From Bacteroidales bacterium (GTDB taxonomy: Bacteria; Bacteroidota; Bacteroidia; Bacteroidales; Paludibacteraceae), in assembly GCA_022777485.1 (NCBI GenBank), contig JALFGC010000011.1, positions 1-51,177 of the forward strand: 51,177 nt of DNA. The letters run 5' to 3'. The translations under genes were made by a program, and so were the position numbers. Positions 16,895 to 26,859 of this stretch are shown here, piece after piece. Each line of letters begins with the position of its first letter. Positions within the stretch are counted from its first letter, which is position 1. The notes under the pieces were generated by a model. That model was not told where the DNA came from, ran no database searches, and saw only the letters and a program-made list of their open reading frames with translations.

Positions 16895-19800
16895 TGCGAA
16901 TAATGTATATTTGTTGATTTTCCAATATCTTATACGGCTTTTCTTGCATATCGTCTATGGAATGGAATGTGATACGATAGGGTTTGCGTAGCGTACCCAC
17001 CACAGTATCTTGCTCATAAGGCAAGGTCTGGGTGCCGTGTGCCACCGGCTCGCCGTTGCAGAGAAGGACAAAGCGTATCTGACCACTAACCTCCTGACCA
17101 CTGCCCACTGCCCACTGCCCACTTGCCACCTCTGCTCCATCGGCGATAGATAGGAAGAAGATAGCGTCTTCTGTCGTTGTCCCTACCTGCTGCGGATAAC
17201 CGACACCCACAAGCCTGTTGCCGATATAGGCAGCGAGGGTGTAGGTAGAGGATAAAGGATGAAGGTCTAATCCTTCATCTACCTCAATGGTTGCTATGAG
17301 CGACATGGTAGTGGCAGAGGCGAGGACTTTTATCGATTCCGTCTCATCTATGGTGCGGCCTAGAGACCGCACCTCCTTGAGTGCTTGCACCTTGTCCTTC
17401 CCGACAGTCGGGGCGTCCCTAGTAATTGCACCTTGATCCAACTGGTTGTAGGTGTAGTAGGTGAACGAGCAGGGGTCGGGTGCGAGGCGGCGGAGCATGT
17501 ACCCCTGCCCGGGTTGCATAAATGTGAGGTTGCCTTCCCACTTGCCTGCGTGGGAGAAGACAGCAAAGGCATCGCGACTCTTGATGAGGTCGCCCTCGGA
17601 TGCATCGTCGTAGTAGTCAGCCAAGGCGTCGGTGAGCGACTGCTTCTCTGTCAGGAGATAGGGCAGTACGTTCCACCCCTGCTCAAGCGTGAGCGTGCGT
17701 CCCTCATCGTCCAAACGGTCGCCCTCAATCTGCAGTAGAATAGGATTCGACACATGCGCCAAGAAAATGCTGCGGTACCGTATCGTGGATAGGGTACCAT
17801 ACCATCGAATTGGCGAGGTATTCATCTGATATTCTGCGAAGTATTGCTCTTCGGGGTTCTTGATGATGTCGCCGTTTGTCCACGCGTCGGATGAACAGAA
17901 GAGGCGCGTGAGGTCCGAGCGATAGGTGGGCTTGAGATACAGGCTGAACCAGTTCCACCCGGGCTGCAGCGTGAGCAGTTGCACCTGTCGGTCGGTAACG
18001 GTGAGCGTGATGGGCGTACCCTCGCAGCCATAACATTCGTTGGCGCGGAAGGGGATGTCTTCGCTCGGGGCAAGGATATAGACCTTGCCGTTCTTGGCAT
18101 GCCAGAGTTGGAAGCGTAGCGCCTTGCCTGCATGGCTATCGTTACCATAGATGGTCATGTAGGTAACCGGCTTCGTCTGCTGATTCAGCCGCACGGGAGC
18201 CAAAGCCACGCACTGCTCGCCAACGAAGGCTGCCACCATATCCTGTGAGTCGGTATCTATTTGTATCGTACCGTTCCCGGCGGGTATTTGTACCTGCCCG
18301 ATGAGCGACATGGAGCGGTTGAGTTCCGTCTGGTCGAGTGTCCAAGGGCAGGTGGCTTTTATGTGCAGGTTGAGCAACAAGCGGTCGTCCAACTGTTGCT
18401 CGTCGGTCAGGTAGATATACTCGGTATATTCGCCGATGTTCAGCCCTTCGTCCACAGTGAAGGTGATAGTCTGCGTCTCCAGCGGCGCAAGGAATCCGGA
18501 AGCCGGCTGCGCCGTGAGCCACGAGGGCAGGGAGTTAAGATGATACTCCCGCGTAGTACCACCGTGGTTGCGGATGGTGGCGGTGAAGGTGTAAGGCTGC
18601 GCACTTGAAACCTGAGACTCGGAACCGGGAACCTGTTGCTCATAGTTAATCTGCGGGTTGTCCCAACGCAGTTGCTGCCGGTACACATAAGCCGCCCATG
18701 TGTGGGGGCTGAGCATGGCGTTGCCATGTTGGTCCTCCACGCGCTGCACCGTCAGGAGCAGGTTGCGATGGTTAATCTCATGGTCGGGCATGTTGATGTT
18801 TATCATCAGTTCATCGCCATTGCTTGCCCACGAGAAGTTAAGTTTCTTTCTGGCATTCCCATTACGCAAGGGTGCAAAATCCTGTTTATCGGTGTAGCGT
18901 GTGAGGTCGTTCATCACCAGCTGTTGGTGCTTCTCTACCGTATTCCCGTCGGCATCGCGGAAGATACGGGCGTTCTCCGGCGAATAGACTAACTCGTAGC
19001 GTCCGTTGGGTTGGAGGCTATACTGCCCGAAAGGCATATATGCGATAAGTCCCATCTCGTCTCCTTGCGGTGCGAGGTTGTTGTAGCGTTCTATCACATA
19101 GGTAGGCAATGCCTGCTCGAATAGCGTGAAAGCATCGATATGTCCTCGGAAAGACTGCCCCAGTGTCCAGACACTGTCTGCGAAGGCGGGTATGTCGTCA
19201 GCCGCTGTGGCAAGCAGTGTGTTGCCATCCACAAGCAGAGAGGCTATATTCCTCGTGCGGTCAATAGCCACCACCACCTGGTGCCACTGAGCATCTGCAA
19301 AAGCCCCCGGTGCACGGCGTTGGGTGCTGTCGGTTCTCCATAGCAAGGCATCCGAGGTAAGGTGGATGGTATGCTTGCCTGCATGCAGGAGTTCAGATGT
19401 ATCAGCGAGGTTTTCGTCTGCCTTGAAAGAGAAGAGCAGGGTCAAGTCTTCGATGTCGGAGCGGCTAAGCATGTCGCCGTTGAGACAGATAGGCTCTGCG
19501 CCGTTCAAGTGGATAGACATACCTTCGGGCAGTACCCACGAGGTGCCGTTAAGAGTGAGGGTGGCACCATTGGCTTTGTCCTCGCAAGTAGTGCCTTTCC
19601 CTTCGTTCATCGGGTAATATGCCACCAGTTCGCGCTCGTAGCCCGTCAGATGGCAGTCTTTATACCGCGCCAACTCGGCTTGCGTGAGTGCTTTCGTCCA
19701 TAGTCGTGCTTCCAACATATCCCCTTGGAAGGGAGAATCATAAGTAGCATTGTTACCCCAAATCAGTTGACCAGCACTATGGTACGACGGCTTCGCGTTG

Positions 19801-22800
19801 TTTTCGTTGTCCTCATCATTCTTTATTTTATAATTAACCTCTTGTGTTCCAACAAAGAATCGGGTAATAGAGTCTTCCGGGTTGTAGGTAAGTGCTACTC
19901 GTGTGAAGTCGAGGATAGGCGCTACGGTGGCGGATTGCATTCGCACTTTTCCTATCTGTGCTTCGAGATGGTCTCCCGCCCATGCGAACCACAGAGGCTC
20001 TTTCTCGTTGTCCAGCGCGAAGATGGTTTGCAAGGCTGCATTTCCGGTAGGTTTAATCATTGCCTCAATGGTGAAGGGTCTGGCGTTCATGTTGCGGGTA
20101 ACCTTTGTGCGGGCGTAGCAAGAGAATTCGCCTGTGAAATGGAGGGAGGTGGTGAGGGAGAGAACATCATCCGTACCAATCACCTCGAAATGAACATCCT
20201 CGTCCAATAGGTTTCCTGCAATGGGTTCGCTGAAACGCAGCGAGAGCACATCGCCCACGGAAAGTATGCCGTCGGCAGGCGTTGGGGTGCCGAAGAGTTC
20301 GGGCCGGCGCGTGTCTTTCACGCCGTGGAGCACCTCCGAGGAGCGGGTAACGAAGCCGTTGCCGTAGCGTGCGAACGCCATGGCACGGAGGTCGTACTCC
20401 TGCTCCATGGGGTCGCGCCCGCCGTAGAAACGGATGTTGTCTATCTTGCTGCCCGTGATAAGCTGCTTGGTGCCCGATGCCTGCTCGTAGAGGCTGTCGG
20501 AGACGTAGTAGGAGCAGATGTTCACCCAGTCGGCATCGCTGGCGGTGTGGGGCTTGTACTGCAACTCGATATGGTCGAAGCCGTCGGAGTGGATGTCGAA
20601 GCCGTCGATGGAAACTGGCAGGTAGTAGCCTGCGGAGTCGCGTGCGGACTGCGTGTTAAGCACCCATTGGTCATGCGGGGTAGGCATGGAGACAGGGGTG
20701 GCGGCAGGTACGAAATGGACGGAGAAGGCGGCGAGGGCATACTCCATGATGTCGCAGGTAGAGCGCAGGAGGAGCGTGATGTCCTCGAAGTCGTAACCCT
20801 GCCCGCGCTCCACCTCTATGGTCTTGTGGACCGTAGTGCCGTGCGGGAGAGTGATGGATAAAGGATCCGAGGTGAGGGGTTGGCCGTCTATGGTTATCTT
20901 GAGTCCGTTGGGGTTGCTACCCGGCATAACCGACAGTTCAAAGGGCAGGGTGGCTGCACCTATGCCCGTGTAGTAGGTCTGCTCGTTGTTGAGGGCGATT
21001 TGGAAGATGGCGCGTTGGTCGGCAGGCACATTGCTTATTTCGCGCTGTGCGATGGTTATCTGCGGGTTCTCCAATCGGGCAGTGGTATTGTTCAGCAGAG
21101 TGCCGGGCTGGTAGAAGAGTGTGGAGTCGGCATCCTCCCACGGGCAGCGGCTGGCACCTGCCAACTGGCGGAAGATGAAACTGCTGTAACTTTGCAGTTT
21201 ACCATTGGCTTTCTCTCCTGTTAACGCAAGGGTATCCTCCGCGTTTTGGTAGAAATCGCTTATCGTGTCTTTCATGCGCATTACTTGCACATCCATATAT
21301 CCGAACTGGTCTGGAGATAGCGTATAACCATAGGTGCGCGACTTCTGTTCGGAGGCGGCGTAAGTTAGTTGAGTGCTTATATTGGCCATGGGTTTCAAAC
21401 TGAAGGAGAACTTGCTGCCCGGCGCTTCGTTCTCAATGGTGATAGAATCAGCCCTTCCACCTACCTGTAGAAGCGTCTGTATGGTTTTGTTGATGACGCT
21501 TCCCCAAATATTGCTCAGATTGCTTGCTCCGGCAGAACCGCCCAAGTTGAAGGGCATTTCGTTATATTTGCTGCCGTAAGTTACCGTTTCGGAATAGGTA
21601 AGCGTAGAGCCACCTGCCACGGAATATGTTTTTTTGTCGGTGGTATATTGTGCATCGACCTTCTCCTTCTCGTTTTGTTTTATCAGGTTGGTCCAAGCGA
21701 GGATGGCACGGTTGATACCGGCTACTTTATCCGCCTCGGGTGTATTGTCGGTATTATTTACGGGGTCAACAAAGTCGTACCCTTTCCCGCGTGTTATTGC
21801 GAAGTCGGCACTATCAGGGCTCATCGTAGTGTAGTAGATACGCTTTTTCTCTTGATTGGCTTTTGCTCTTGCCGCCGCTGAGTCCACGCAAAGCACCAAG
21901 GCATTGCGTTGGGCTACCAGTTTGGGAATCACGGTGGTGAGGATATGCTCTTGGGTGTAGCAGAAAGTGGCATCCTGCACCATGTCTAAGGTGAGTTTGG
22001 GCGCTACCACGAGGTGGCGTAGTTCACCTTGTAGATTTCGTGCGGTAGCGATATGCCGCATGGTGCCGTTCTCCTTCTGCGCAGCCATCGATAGATAGGT
22101 CAGCGAGTCCAGCACAGCCATACCGTGGCAAGTAGATATATAGAGATTCTCCACTGCCCCCATGAATATGTCCGCTTTTGCACCTACATGGTAGGCATCA
22201 CTACCCGTTCGTATGGTCTCGGTGGTGGAATAAGAATAACTATAATCTTTGTTGATGGAATAATTATACACCAGCGGAATACTGAATGGTGTGGTTGTGT
22301 TTATGTTATAGTTTTGCGCTGATAGCAGTCCCGGGACGGCAGTAACCGCTCCCACAAATCCGGCATATTTTACTCCTTTTTCGAACTCGAGTGTGACACC
22401 CGCTTTGACGGATAACGCCCATGTTTTCGATGCGGAGTATGATGCTCCTGCGCTGAGCGTAGCGAAACTGCCGGAGCCGGGCGGGTCGCGCAGGATATCG
22501 TAGAGTGTGATGTCTGCCGTGGTGGAGGATATTGCCTCTGTTCCCTCTCGTCGGTCGGCGAATACCAGCACCCGCAAAGGCTCGGTAGTATGGGATTCAC
22601 GCTCGTAGGTTACAGTAACCTGTATGTTTCGCGCAGCGTCTTCGTCCACGCGCGTGTAGGTGGGATAATCCGCGCGGAGGACCATGTTGCGGCAGACACC
22701 GTCTTTATCGAGCGTCCCGGTCAGCACCTCTGTATTGGAGTGCATGCCATTATAGACCTTCACCTCGCCTTCGTGGAGCATCACGCGGTCGTGCTTACCG

Positions 22801-25800
22801 AGGTTGCGGTCGCCATTGTAGTAATAGTCTTCGTGCGCGTAGATATTGAAGGTGTATTTTCCTTCTGTGAAGATAGGTTTTCCGAAGAGGTATGTGTAGG
22901 TGCCGTCTTCTTTGGCAAGTGCTACCGACTGGGATTCCGACTCTCCGTCCCATCGTTGCACAGCGATACGCTCGACGCCGAAATAGCCCACCTCCATGCC
23001 GTAAAGGCTCTGTACAGGCGTTACGGTGATGGGGCTATGGTAGATATGTCGGAAGGTGTCGTGGAAATAGAGTTTTGCGTTGGTGGGTGCAGTAGCAAAT
23101 TGGCTATCGAGTTTGTTGGTGAGGTCTATGACCTGCATGGCAGTCTTCTCGTTGGTGAGCGTGCTATAGCCTTGTGCAGTCAGTTGGGTTACTTTGTACT
23201 TCACGGGGAAGAGGTCGGCAAAGAACTCTCCGGAAGCCGGGTCGGGATAAATCATTATTCGCTTGCTCTGCAAGGAAATGTCGGTATGTTGGGTGGTATC
23301 TATGGCATGGAGGATAGTGGTGTCAAGGCGGTTGAGGGTCTTGTCCAAGGGGTCGAAGACTATCTGCGCGGCGTTGTCGCCCTCTAACTCCAGCACCATG
23401 CAGATATTGTCGCCGAGGTTGTTACGGCTGAGTCCGAAGCCTAAGGGGAGTAGTCCTTGGTCGTTACCTCCGGCAATACGCCCGATGAGGCGTACCTTCG
23501 TTCGGTCGTAGAAGCGAATGTCATCGATGTTGTCGGTAGGTTGGAAGATGGTGTCTCCGTTGAGAATCAGGTATCCATCGTTGTCAAAGCAGTGTCCGTC
23601 TTTCACAGCCTGCACCCGTATCGGTGCTTTGGGCAACTCAAACTGGAAGTTACCGCTCTCGTTGGTCTCGACGGGGTTGCCTGTGGCATCGGTGGCGAGT
23701 ATGCCGTTCACCAAGAAATGCACGCCCTTCACCGGTATGGTGGATCGTTCGTAGAGTATCCTGCCGCTGAAGCGCACGGCATCGGTGTTCATGAAGTCCA
23801 CGGCGGTTGCTTCCGGGCGCGTGTTGCCAATCGTGATGTTGGCTGAAGCAGAGGATGTGCCGTTATAGCGGAAGGTGCCGTGTTGCGCAGTGGGAGTAAC
23901 GCTGTAAGTAATGCCGTTGGCAAAGGGTATGCCCGCTAAGACATAGTTGCCGCTCTCGTCGGTGAGTGCCTCGAAGCGCGTGATGAGGTCTCCCGAGAGG
24001 TGGATATATCGGTAATCATCATCATTTTTTGCCTTGTCCCAAATGAGTGCGTTGTTCGCTGCCATCATTCCGTTGCCGTCCGTGGCTTGCATCTTTGCTA
24101 TATTGGGGATAGCGATATCAGATAAAGATAGCATGTCGAACTTGTAGTAGAGTATCAGTCCGTTTTCGTCTCCCGCCAAGGCATGTCGCGAGTATGTGCG
24201 GACGTTGTCTTGTGAGAGCACGCGGTGGAAGATACGCACTTCATCAATGCCCACGCCGTAGGAAGAGACGGGGGCGAGCGAGTAGGGGCAGCAGAAGCGC
24301 AAGCGGCTATTGATGTTGTGCAGGGGGATAGTGGCGGTAGCGGTCTGTTGCTCATCGCGGTAGAGGGTTACCGTTTGGGTGTGGACACAGTAGGTGAGGG
24401 TGAGGGAGAAAATGTTGTTATCGTTGTTTTGGCTGTGTTCGTTACTTAGGCTGAGTAGTCTGGTCTGGTTGCCCATGGTGAAGCGGATAGTTTCGCCGGA
24501 TAGTTCGAGGCGGAAAGTACTATCGGTGCTATATAGCAATGGGTGTCCGGTACCGCTAACGATAGTGAGGTCGGAGTCTTTGACCATCATCTGGATAGAG
24601 AAATCGCCGCTCAGGGAAACGGGGTCTTGCGTACTATTATATACTACGCGTGTGGAGTCGGCATAGAGGTAGTGGGGGGTGATAGAAGCAACATCTCCGC
24701 TTATACCCTCAGCCCGTACTGTTACGCCGGCGTTGCCGGTGCCATTGGGGTATGTGATACGCCCGCGGATGCATCCGTAGGGCGACAGACTGCCTCTCTT
24801 TTGCTCGGAAAACTGCGTCTGATACGTACCGCCGCAAAGATAAGACGCCATTAGGGTATAGTAGTAAACCGTGCCCGGGACGACATCGGTGTCTATATAA
24901 TAGTTCTGTCCTGCGATGCGGGCAATCTCCTCGCCTCGTTGACTCTGGTCTGTGCTCCGATATACATAGAAGGAGTCTACGCTGCCTGATGTTTGGTTCC
25001 ATTGCAGGAAGATACGGTCGGGATAGAGTCCGTCCGACACGCGGAACGTAGCAATAGAAGCCGCATCGGTGTAGTAAAGGTCTAAGGAGGTTAACTTCAG
25101 CGGTTCTTGATATAGGTGGTACAAGTCATCTAACTTCAGCAGACTTTGGCTGTCGTCTATATATACCTCATACTCATAGTGGCAACAAGGGATGTCTGCT
25201 ACATCTTCGAAGTCAAAGCTGTAGAGGGTACTGAAATAAGGGTTTCCTCGTTTTGGGTCCGGGGGCAAGGTCCGCACCATAGAGCCGGGGAATACTCTCT
25301 CCGTGATGATAGTATCCACGGCAGAGATAGCCAGTCGGCGTACGCGTATGGATGCGCTCTCATCCCAACAGTATGACATGTTTATATCAGTCAATGTTTC
25401 TAATGTAAACAACACGCGCCTTGTTTCTTGGAAATCGTCTGCTTTAAAGTAGTTACTATAATAGGAGTCAAAATGAGTTAAGCCGGTGTTTTTCCGGATT
25501 GCGGTAGTACGCACCCAATCGTGCCCTTCATAGCCCCAGTTGGTGGTAGAGACGCGGTTTACACGATAGTAGATATTCATGTCAATAGTATCCGTTCTCA
25601 GGTTTTTCATCGCCCCTTCTGTTTCGTCCACCCACTGGTAGGTGCCCTTTCCTGTCTCGTAAGGGATGAGTGCGAGGGTCTCGGCATCGGAGAAGTCGGG
25701 ATGGTAGGCGCGCTGAATCTGGAACATATCCATAGGCATGATATCGGTTGCCCAGGGTGTCCTCACCTTCCAACTGAGGGTGGTCTTGGTTTTTATATGC

Positions 25801-26708
25801 CACACACTATCAATACCTTCCGGTACATAATGTTCTGCTTTAAAATCATAGATACGGTGGAACGCAGGGATGTCCACTTTGCTGGAAGTTACTACCGTGG
25901 TGGTCTTGTCTTCACGCACGACAGTGAAGTTGGCAGAAAAACCATACTGCACCGTGTCGGTGGTCTTTGCCAGCAGTTGCCCTGTCCGCTCTTTGCAGAT
26001 GAAGGTAGTATTGCCGGTGGTGGAGGTGGTGTAACTCTTCGGCTCTTGGTACACCACATACGGAATAGCCACCTGTCCGTGCCCCGGCTGACCGTCTTCT
26101 CCAACACTATAGAACACGGGTTGATAGAGCACAGGCGCTTGTAAAGTGCTGCCGGAGAAAGAGCCTAAGTACCACGAGCGAGTCCATGTATCCCCATTCT
26201 TTCGTGTATCGGTGATGGTCGCTTTCAAGTCGAAGGACCTGTTATCCAAGACTGTGGGCGGATACCAGTCGAACTCCAAATAAGTAGGGGTGTTGGTCTC
26301 TCCTGTACGCGATAGGTATAGACCTACCCAACCGTTGCTCGGAGTGTATGTGGTGCTGTTGTTGCCTTCGTAGGAATTGGTAATAATCACCGTACCGCTC
26401 TTCACTTGAAACTTCACCCACCCTTTGTAGTCGTTCTCACAGTTGTATTTATTGTCGCCTTCGTACTGCAACGCATAAACTGTATTTCCATAGGAAGAGG
26501 CATAGACGAAGCTTCCGACGTTTCCCGTCGTTGCCCAGTGGTTATTCGTAGCTCCCCGCGCAAAGACCAGCACCTTCACATGCACTTTGCCTTGACCCAA
26601 GGAATAGGCAGAGAAGTTACGCCCCTCCTCAAACCAAGTGTTGTCAGCCATCGTTACGCCGCATGCCACCAGCATGGCAACGCACAAAAAGAATAAACGG
26701 TTTTTCAT
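16860..26708 (-). CDS. Giant secreted multidomain protein (LamG/concanavalin-like, FN3-like, carboxypeptidase-regulatory-like segments; C-terminal sorting-like tail)
   Basis: 3282 aa ORF with signal peptide MKNRLFFLCVAMLVACGVTMA; FN3-like PDRIFLQWNQTSGSVDSFYVYRS...YYYTLMASY; several LamG-like segments; tail KILENQQIYIIRNENKYNILG. Confidence 0.85.
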   Translation of the reverse strand: MKNRLFFLCVAMLVACGVTMADNTWFEEGRNFSAYSLGQGKVHVKVLVFARGATNNHWATTGNVGSFVYASSYGNTVYALQYEGDNKYNCENDYKGWVKFQVKSGTVIITNSYEGNNSTTYTPSNGWVGLYLSRTGETNTPTYLEFDWYPPTVLDNRSFDLKATITDTRKNGDTWTRSWYLGSFSGSTLQAPVLYQPVFYSVGEDGQPGHGQVAIPYVVYQEPKSYTTSTTGNTTFICKERTGQLLAKTTDTVQYGFSANFTVVREDKTTTVVTSSKVDIPAFHRIYDFKAEHYVPEGIDSVWHIKTKTTLSWKVRTPWATDIMPMDMFQIQRAYHPDFSDAETLALIPYETGKGTYQWVDETEGAMKNLRTDTIDMNIYYRVNRVSTTNWGYEGHDWVRTTAIRKNTGLTHFDSYYSNYFKADDFQETRRVLFTLETLTDINMSYCWDESASIRVRRLAISAVDTIITERVFPGSMVRTLPPDPKRGNPYFSTLYSFDFEDVADIPCCHYEYEVYIDDSQSLLKLDDLYHLYQEPLKLTSLDLYYTDAASIATFRVSDGLYPDRIFLQWNQTSGSVDSFYVYRSTDQSQRGEEIARIAGQNYYIDTDVVPGTVYYYTLMASYLCGGTYQTQFSEQKRGSLSPYGCIRGRITYPNGTGNAGVTVRAEGISGDVASITPHYLYADSTRVVYNSTQDPVSLSGDFSIQMMVKDSDLTIVSGTGHPLLYSTDSTFRLELSGETIRFTMGNQTRLLSLSNEHSQNNDNNIFSLTLTYCVHTQTVTLYRDEQQTATATIPLHNINSRLRFCCPYSLAPVSSYGVGIDEVRIFHRVLSQDNVRTYSRHALAGDENGLILYYKFDMLSLSDIAIPNIAKMQATDGNGMMAANNALIWDKAKNDDDYRYIHLSGDLITRFEALTDESGNYVLAGIPFANGITYSVTPTAQHGTFRYNGTSSASANITIGNTRPEATAVDFMNTDAVRFSGRILYERSTIPVKGVHFLVNGILATDATGNPVETNESGNFQFELPKAPIRVQAVKDGHCFDNDGYLILNGDTIFQPTDNIDDIRFYDRTKVRLIGRIAGGNDQGLLPLGFGLSRNNLGDNICMVLELEGDNAAQIVFDPLDKTLNRLDTTILHAIDTTQHTDISLQSKRIMIYPDPASGEFFADLFPVKYKVTQLTAQGYSTLTNEKTAMQVIDLTNKLDSQFATAPTNAKLYFHDTFRHIYHSPITVTPVQSLYGMEVGYFGVERIAVQRWDGESESQSVALAKEDGTYTYLFGKPIFTEGKYTFNIYAHEDYYYNGDRNLGKHDRVMLHEGEVKVYNGMHSNTEVLTGTLDKDGVCRNMVLRADYPTYTRVDEDAARNIQVTVTYERESHTTEPLRVLVFADRREGTEAISSTTADITLYDILRDPPGSGSFATLSAGASYSASKTWALSVKAGVTLEFEKGVKYAGFVGAVTAVPGLLSAQNYNINTTTPFSIPLVYNYSINKDYSYSYSTTETIRTGSDAYHVGAKADIFMGAVENLYISTCHGMAVLDSLTYLSMAAQKENGTMRHIATARNLQGELRHLVVAPKLTLDMVQDATFCYTQEHILTTVIPKLVAQRNALVLCVDSAAARAKANQEKKRIYYTTMSPDSADFAITRGKGYDFVDPVNNTDNTPEADKVAGINRAILAWTNLIKQNEKEKVDAQYTTDKKTYSVAGGSTLTYSETVTYGSKYNEMPFNLGGSAGASNLSNIWGSVINKTIQTLLQVGGRADSITIENEAPGSKFSFSLKPMANISTQLTYAASEQKSRTYGYTLSPDQFGYMDVQVMRMKDTISDFYQNAEDTLALTGEKANGKLQSYSSFIFRQLAGASRCPWEDADSTLFYQPGTLLNNTTARLENPQITIAQREISNVPADQRAIFQIALNNEQTYYTGIGAATLPFELSVMPGSNPNGLKITIDGQPLTSDPLSITLPHGTTVHKTIEVERGQGYDFEDITLLLRSTCDIMEYALAAFSVHFVPAATPVSMPTPHDQWVLNTQSARDSAGYYLPVSIDGFDIHSDGFDHIELQYKPHTASDADWVNICSYYVSDSLYEQASGTKQLITGSKIDNIRFYGGRDPMEQEYDLRAMAFARYGNGFVTRSSEVLHGVKDTRRPELFGTPTPADGILSVGDVLSLRFSEPIAGNLLDEDVHFEVIGTDDVLSLTTSLHFTGEFSCYARTKVTRNMNARPFTIEAMIKPTGNAALQTIFALDNEKEPLWFAWAGDHLEAQIGKVRMQSATVAPILDFTRVALTYNPEDSITRFFVGTQEVNYKIKNDEDNENNAKPSYHSAGQLIWGNNATYDSPFQGDMLEARLWTKALTQAELARYKDCHLTGYERELVAYYPMNEGKGTTCEDKANGATLTLNGTSWVLPEGMSIHLNGAEPICLNGDMLSRSDIEDLTLLFSFKADENLADTSELLHAGKHTIHLTSDALLWRTDSTQRRAPGAFADAQWHQVVVAIDRTRNIASLLVDGNTLLATAADDIPAFADSVWTLGQSFRGHIDAFTLFEQALPTYVIERYNNLAPQGDEMGLIAYMPFGQYSLQPNGRYELVYSPENARIFRDADGNTVEKHQQLVMNDLTRYTDKQDFAPLRNGNARKKLNFSWASNGDELMININMPDHEINHRNLLLTVQRVEDQHGNAMLSPHTWAAYVYRQQLRWDNPQINYEQQVPGSESQVSSAQPYTFTATIRNHGGTTREYHLNSLPSWLTAQPASGFLAPLETQTITFTVDEGLNIGEYTEYIYLTDEQQLDDRLLLNLHIKATCPWTLDQTELNRSMSLIGQVQIPAGNGTIQIDTDSQDMVAAFVGEQCVALAPVRLNQQTKPVTYMTIYGNDSHAGKALRFQLWHAKNGKVYILAPSEDIPFRANECYGCEGTPITLTVTDRQVQLLTLQPGWNWFSLYLKPTYRSDLTRLFCSSDAWTNGDIIKNPEEQYFAEYQMNTSPIRWYGTLSTIRYRSIFLAHVSNPILLQIEGDRLDDEGRTLTLEQGWNVLPYLLTEKQSLTDALADYYDDASEGDLIKSRDAFAVFSHAGKWEGNLTFMQPGQGYMLRRLAPDPCSFTYYTYNQLDQGAITRDAPTVGKDKVQALKEVRSLGRTIDETESIKVLASATTMSLIATIEVDEGLDLHPLSSTYTLAAYIGNRLVGVGYPQQVGTTTEDAIFFLSIADGAEVASGQWAVGSGQEVSGQIRFVLLCNGEPVAHGTQTLPYEQDTVVGTLRKPYRITFHSIDDMQEKPYKILENQQIYIIRNENKYNILGVH

Positions 26709-26859
26709 ATCAAACTTCGTGTTTTAACTTCGTGTAGGAAACTTTGTGTAATTAACTTCGCTTCGTGTTGGGAACTCCGTGTATGTAACTCCGCTTCGCT
26801 TCGTGTACAGCCTCGCAGGGGCATTCTTACAGCCTCGAAGAGGCTTCCCTACACGCAGT

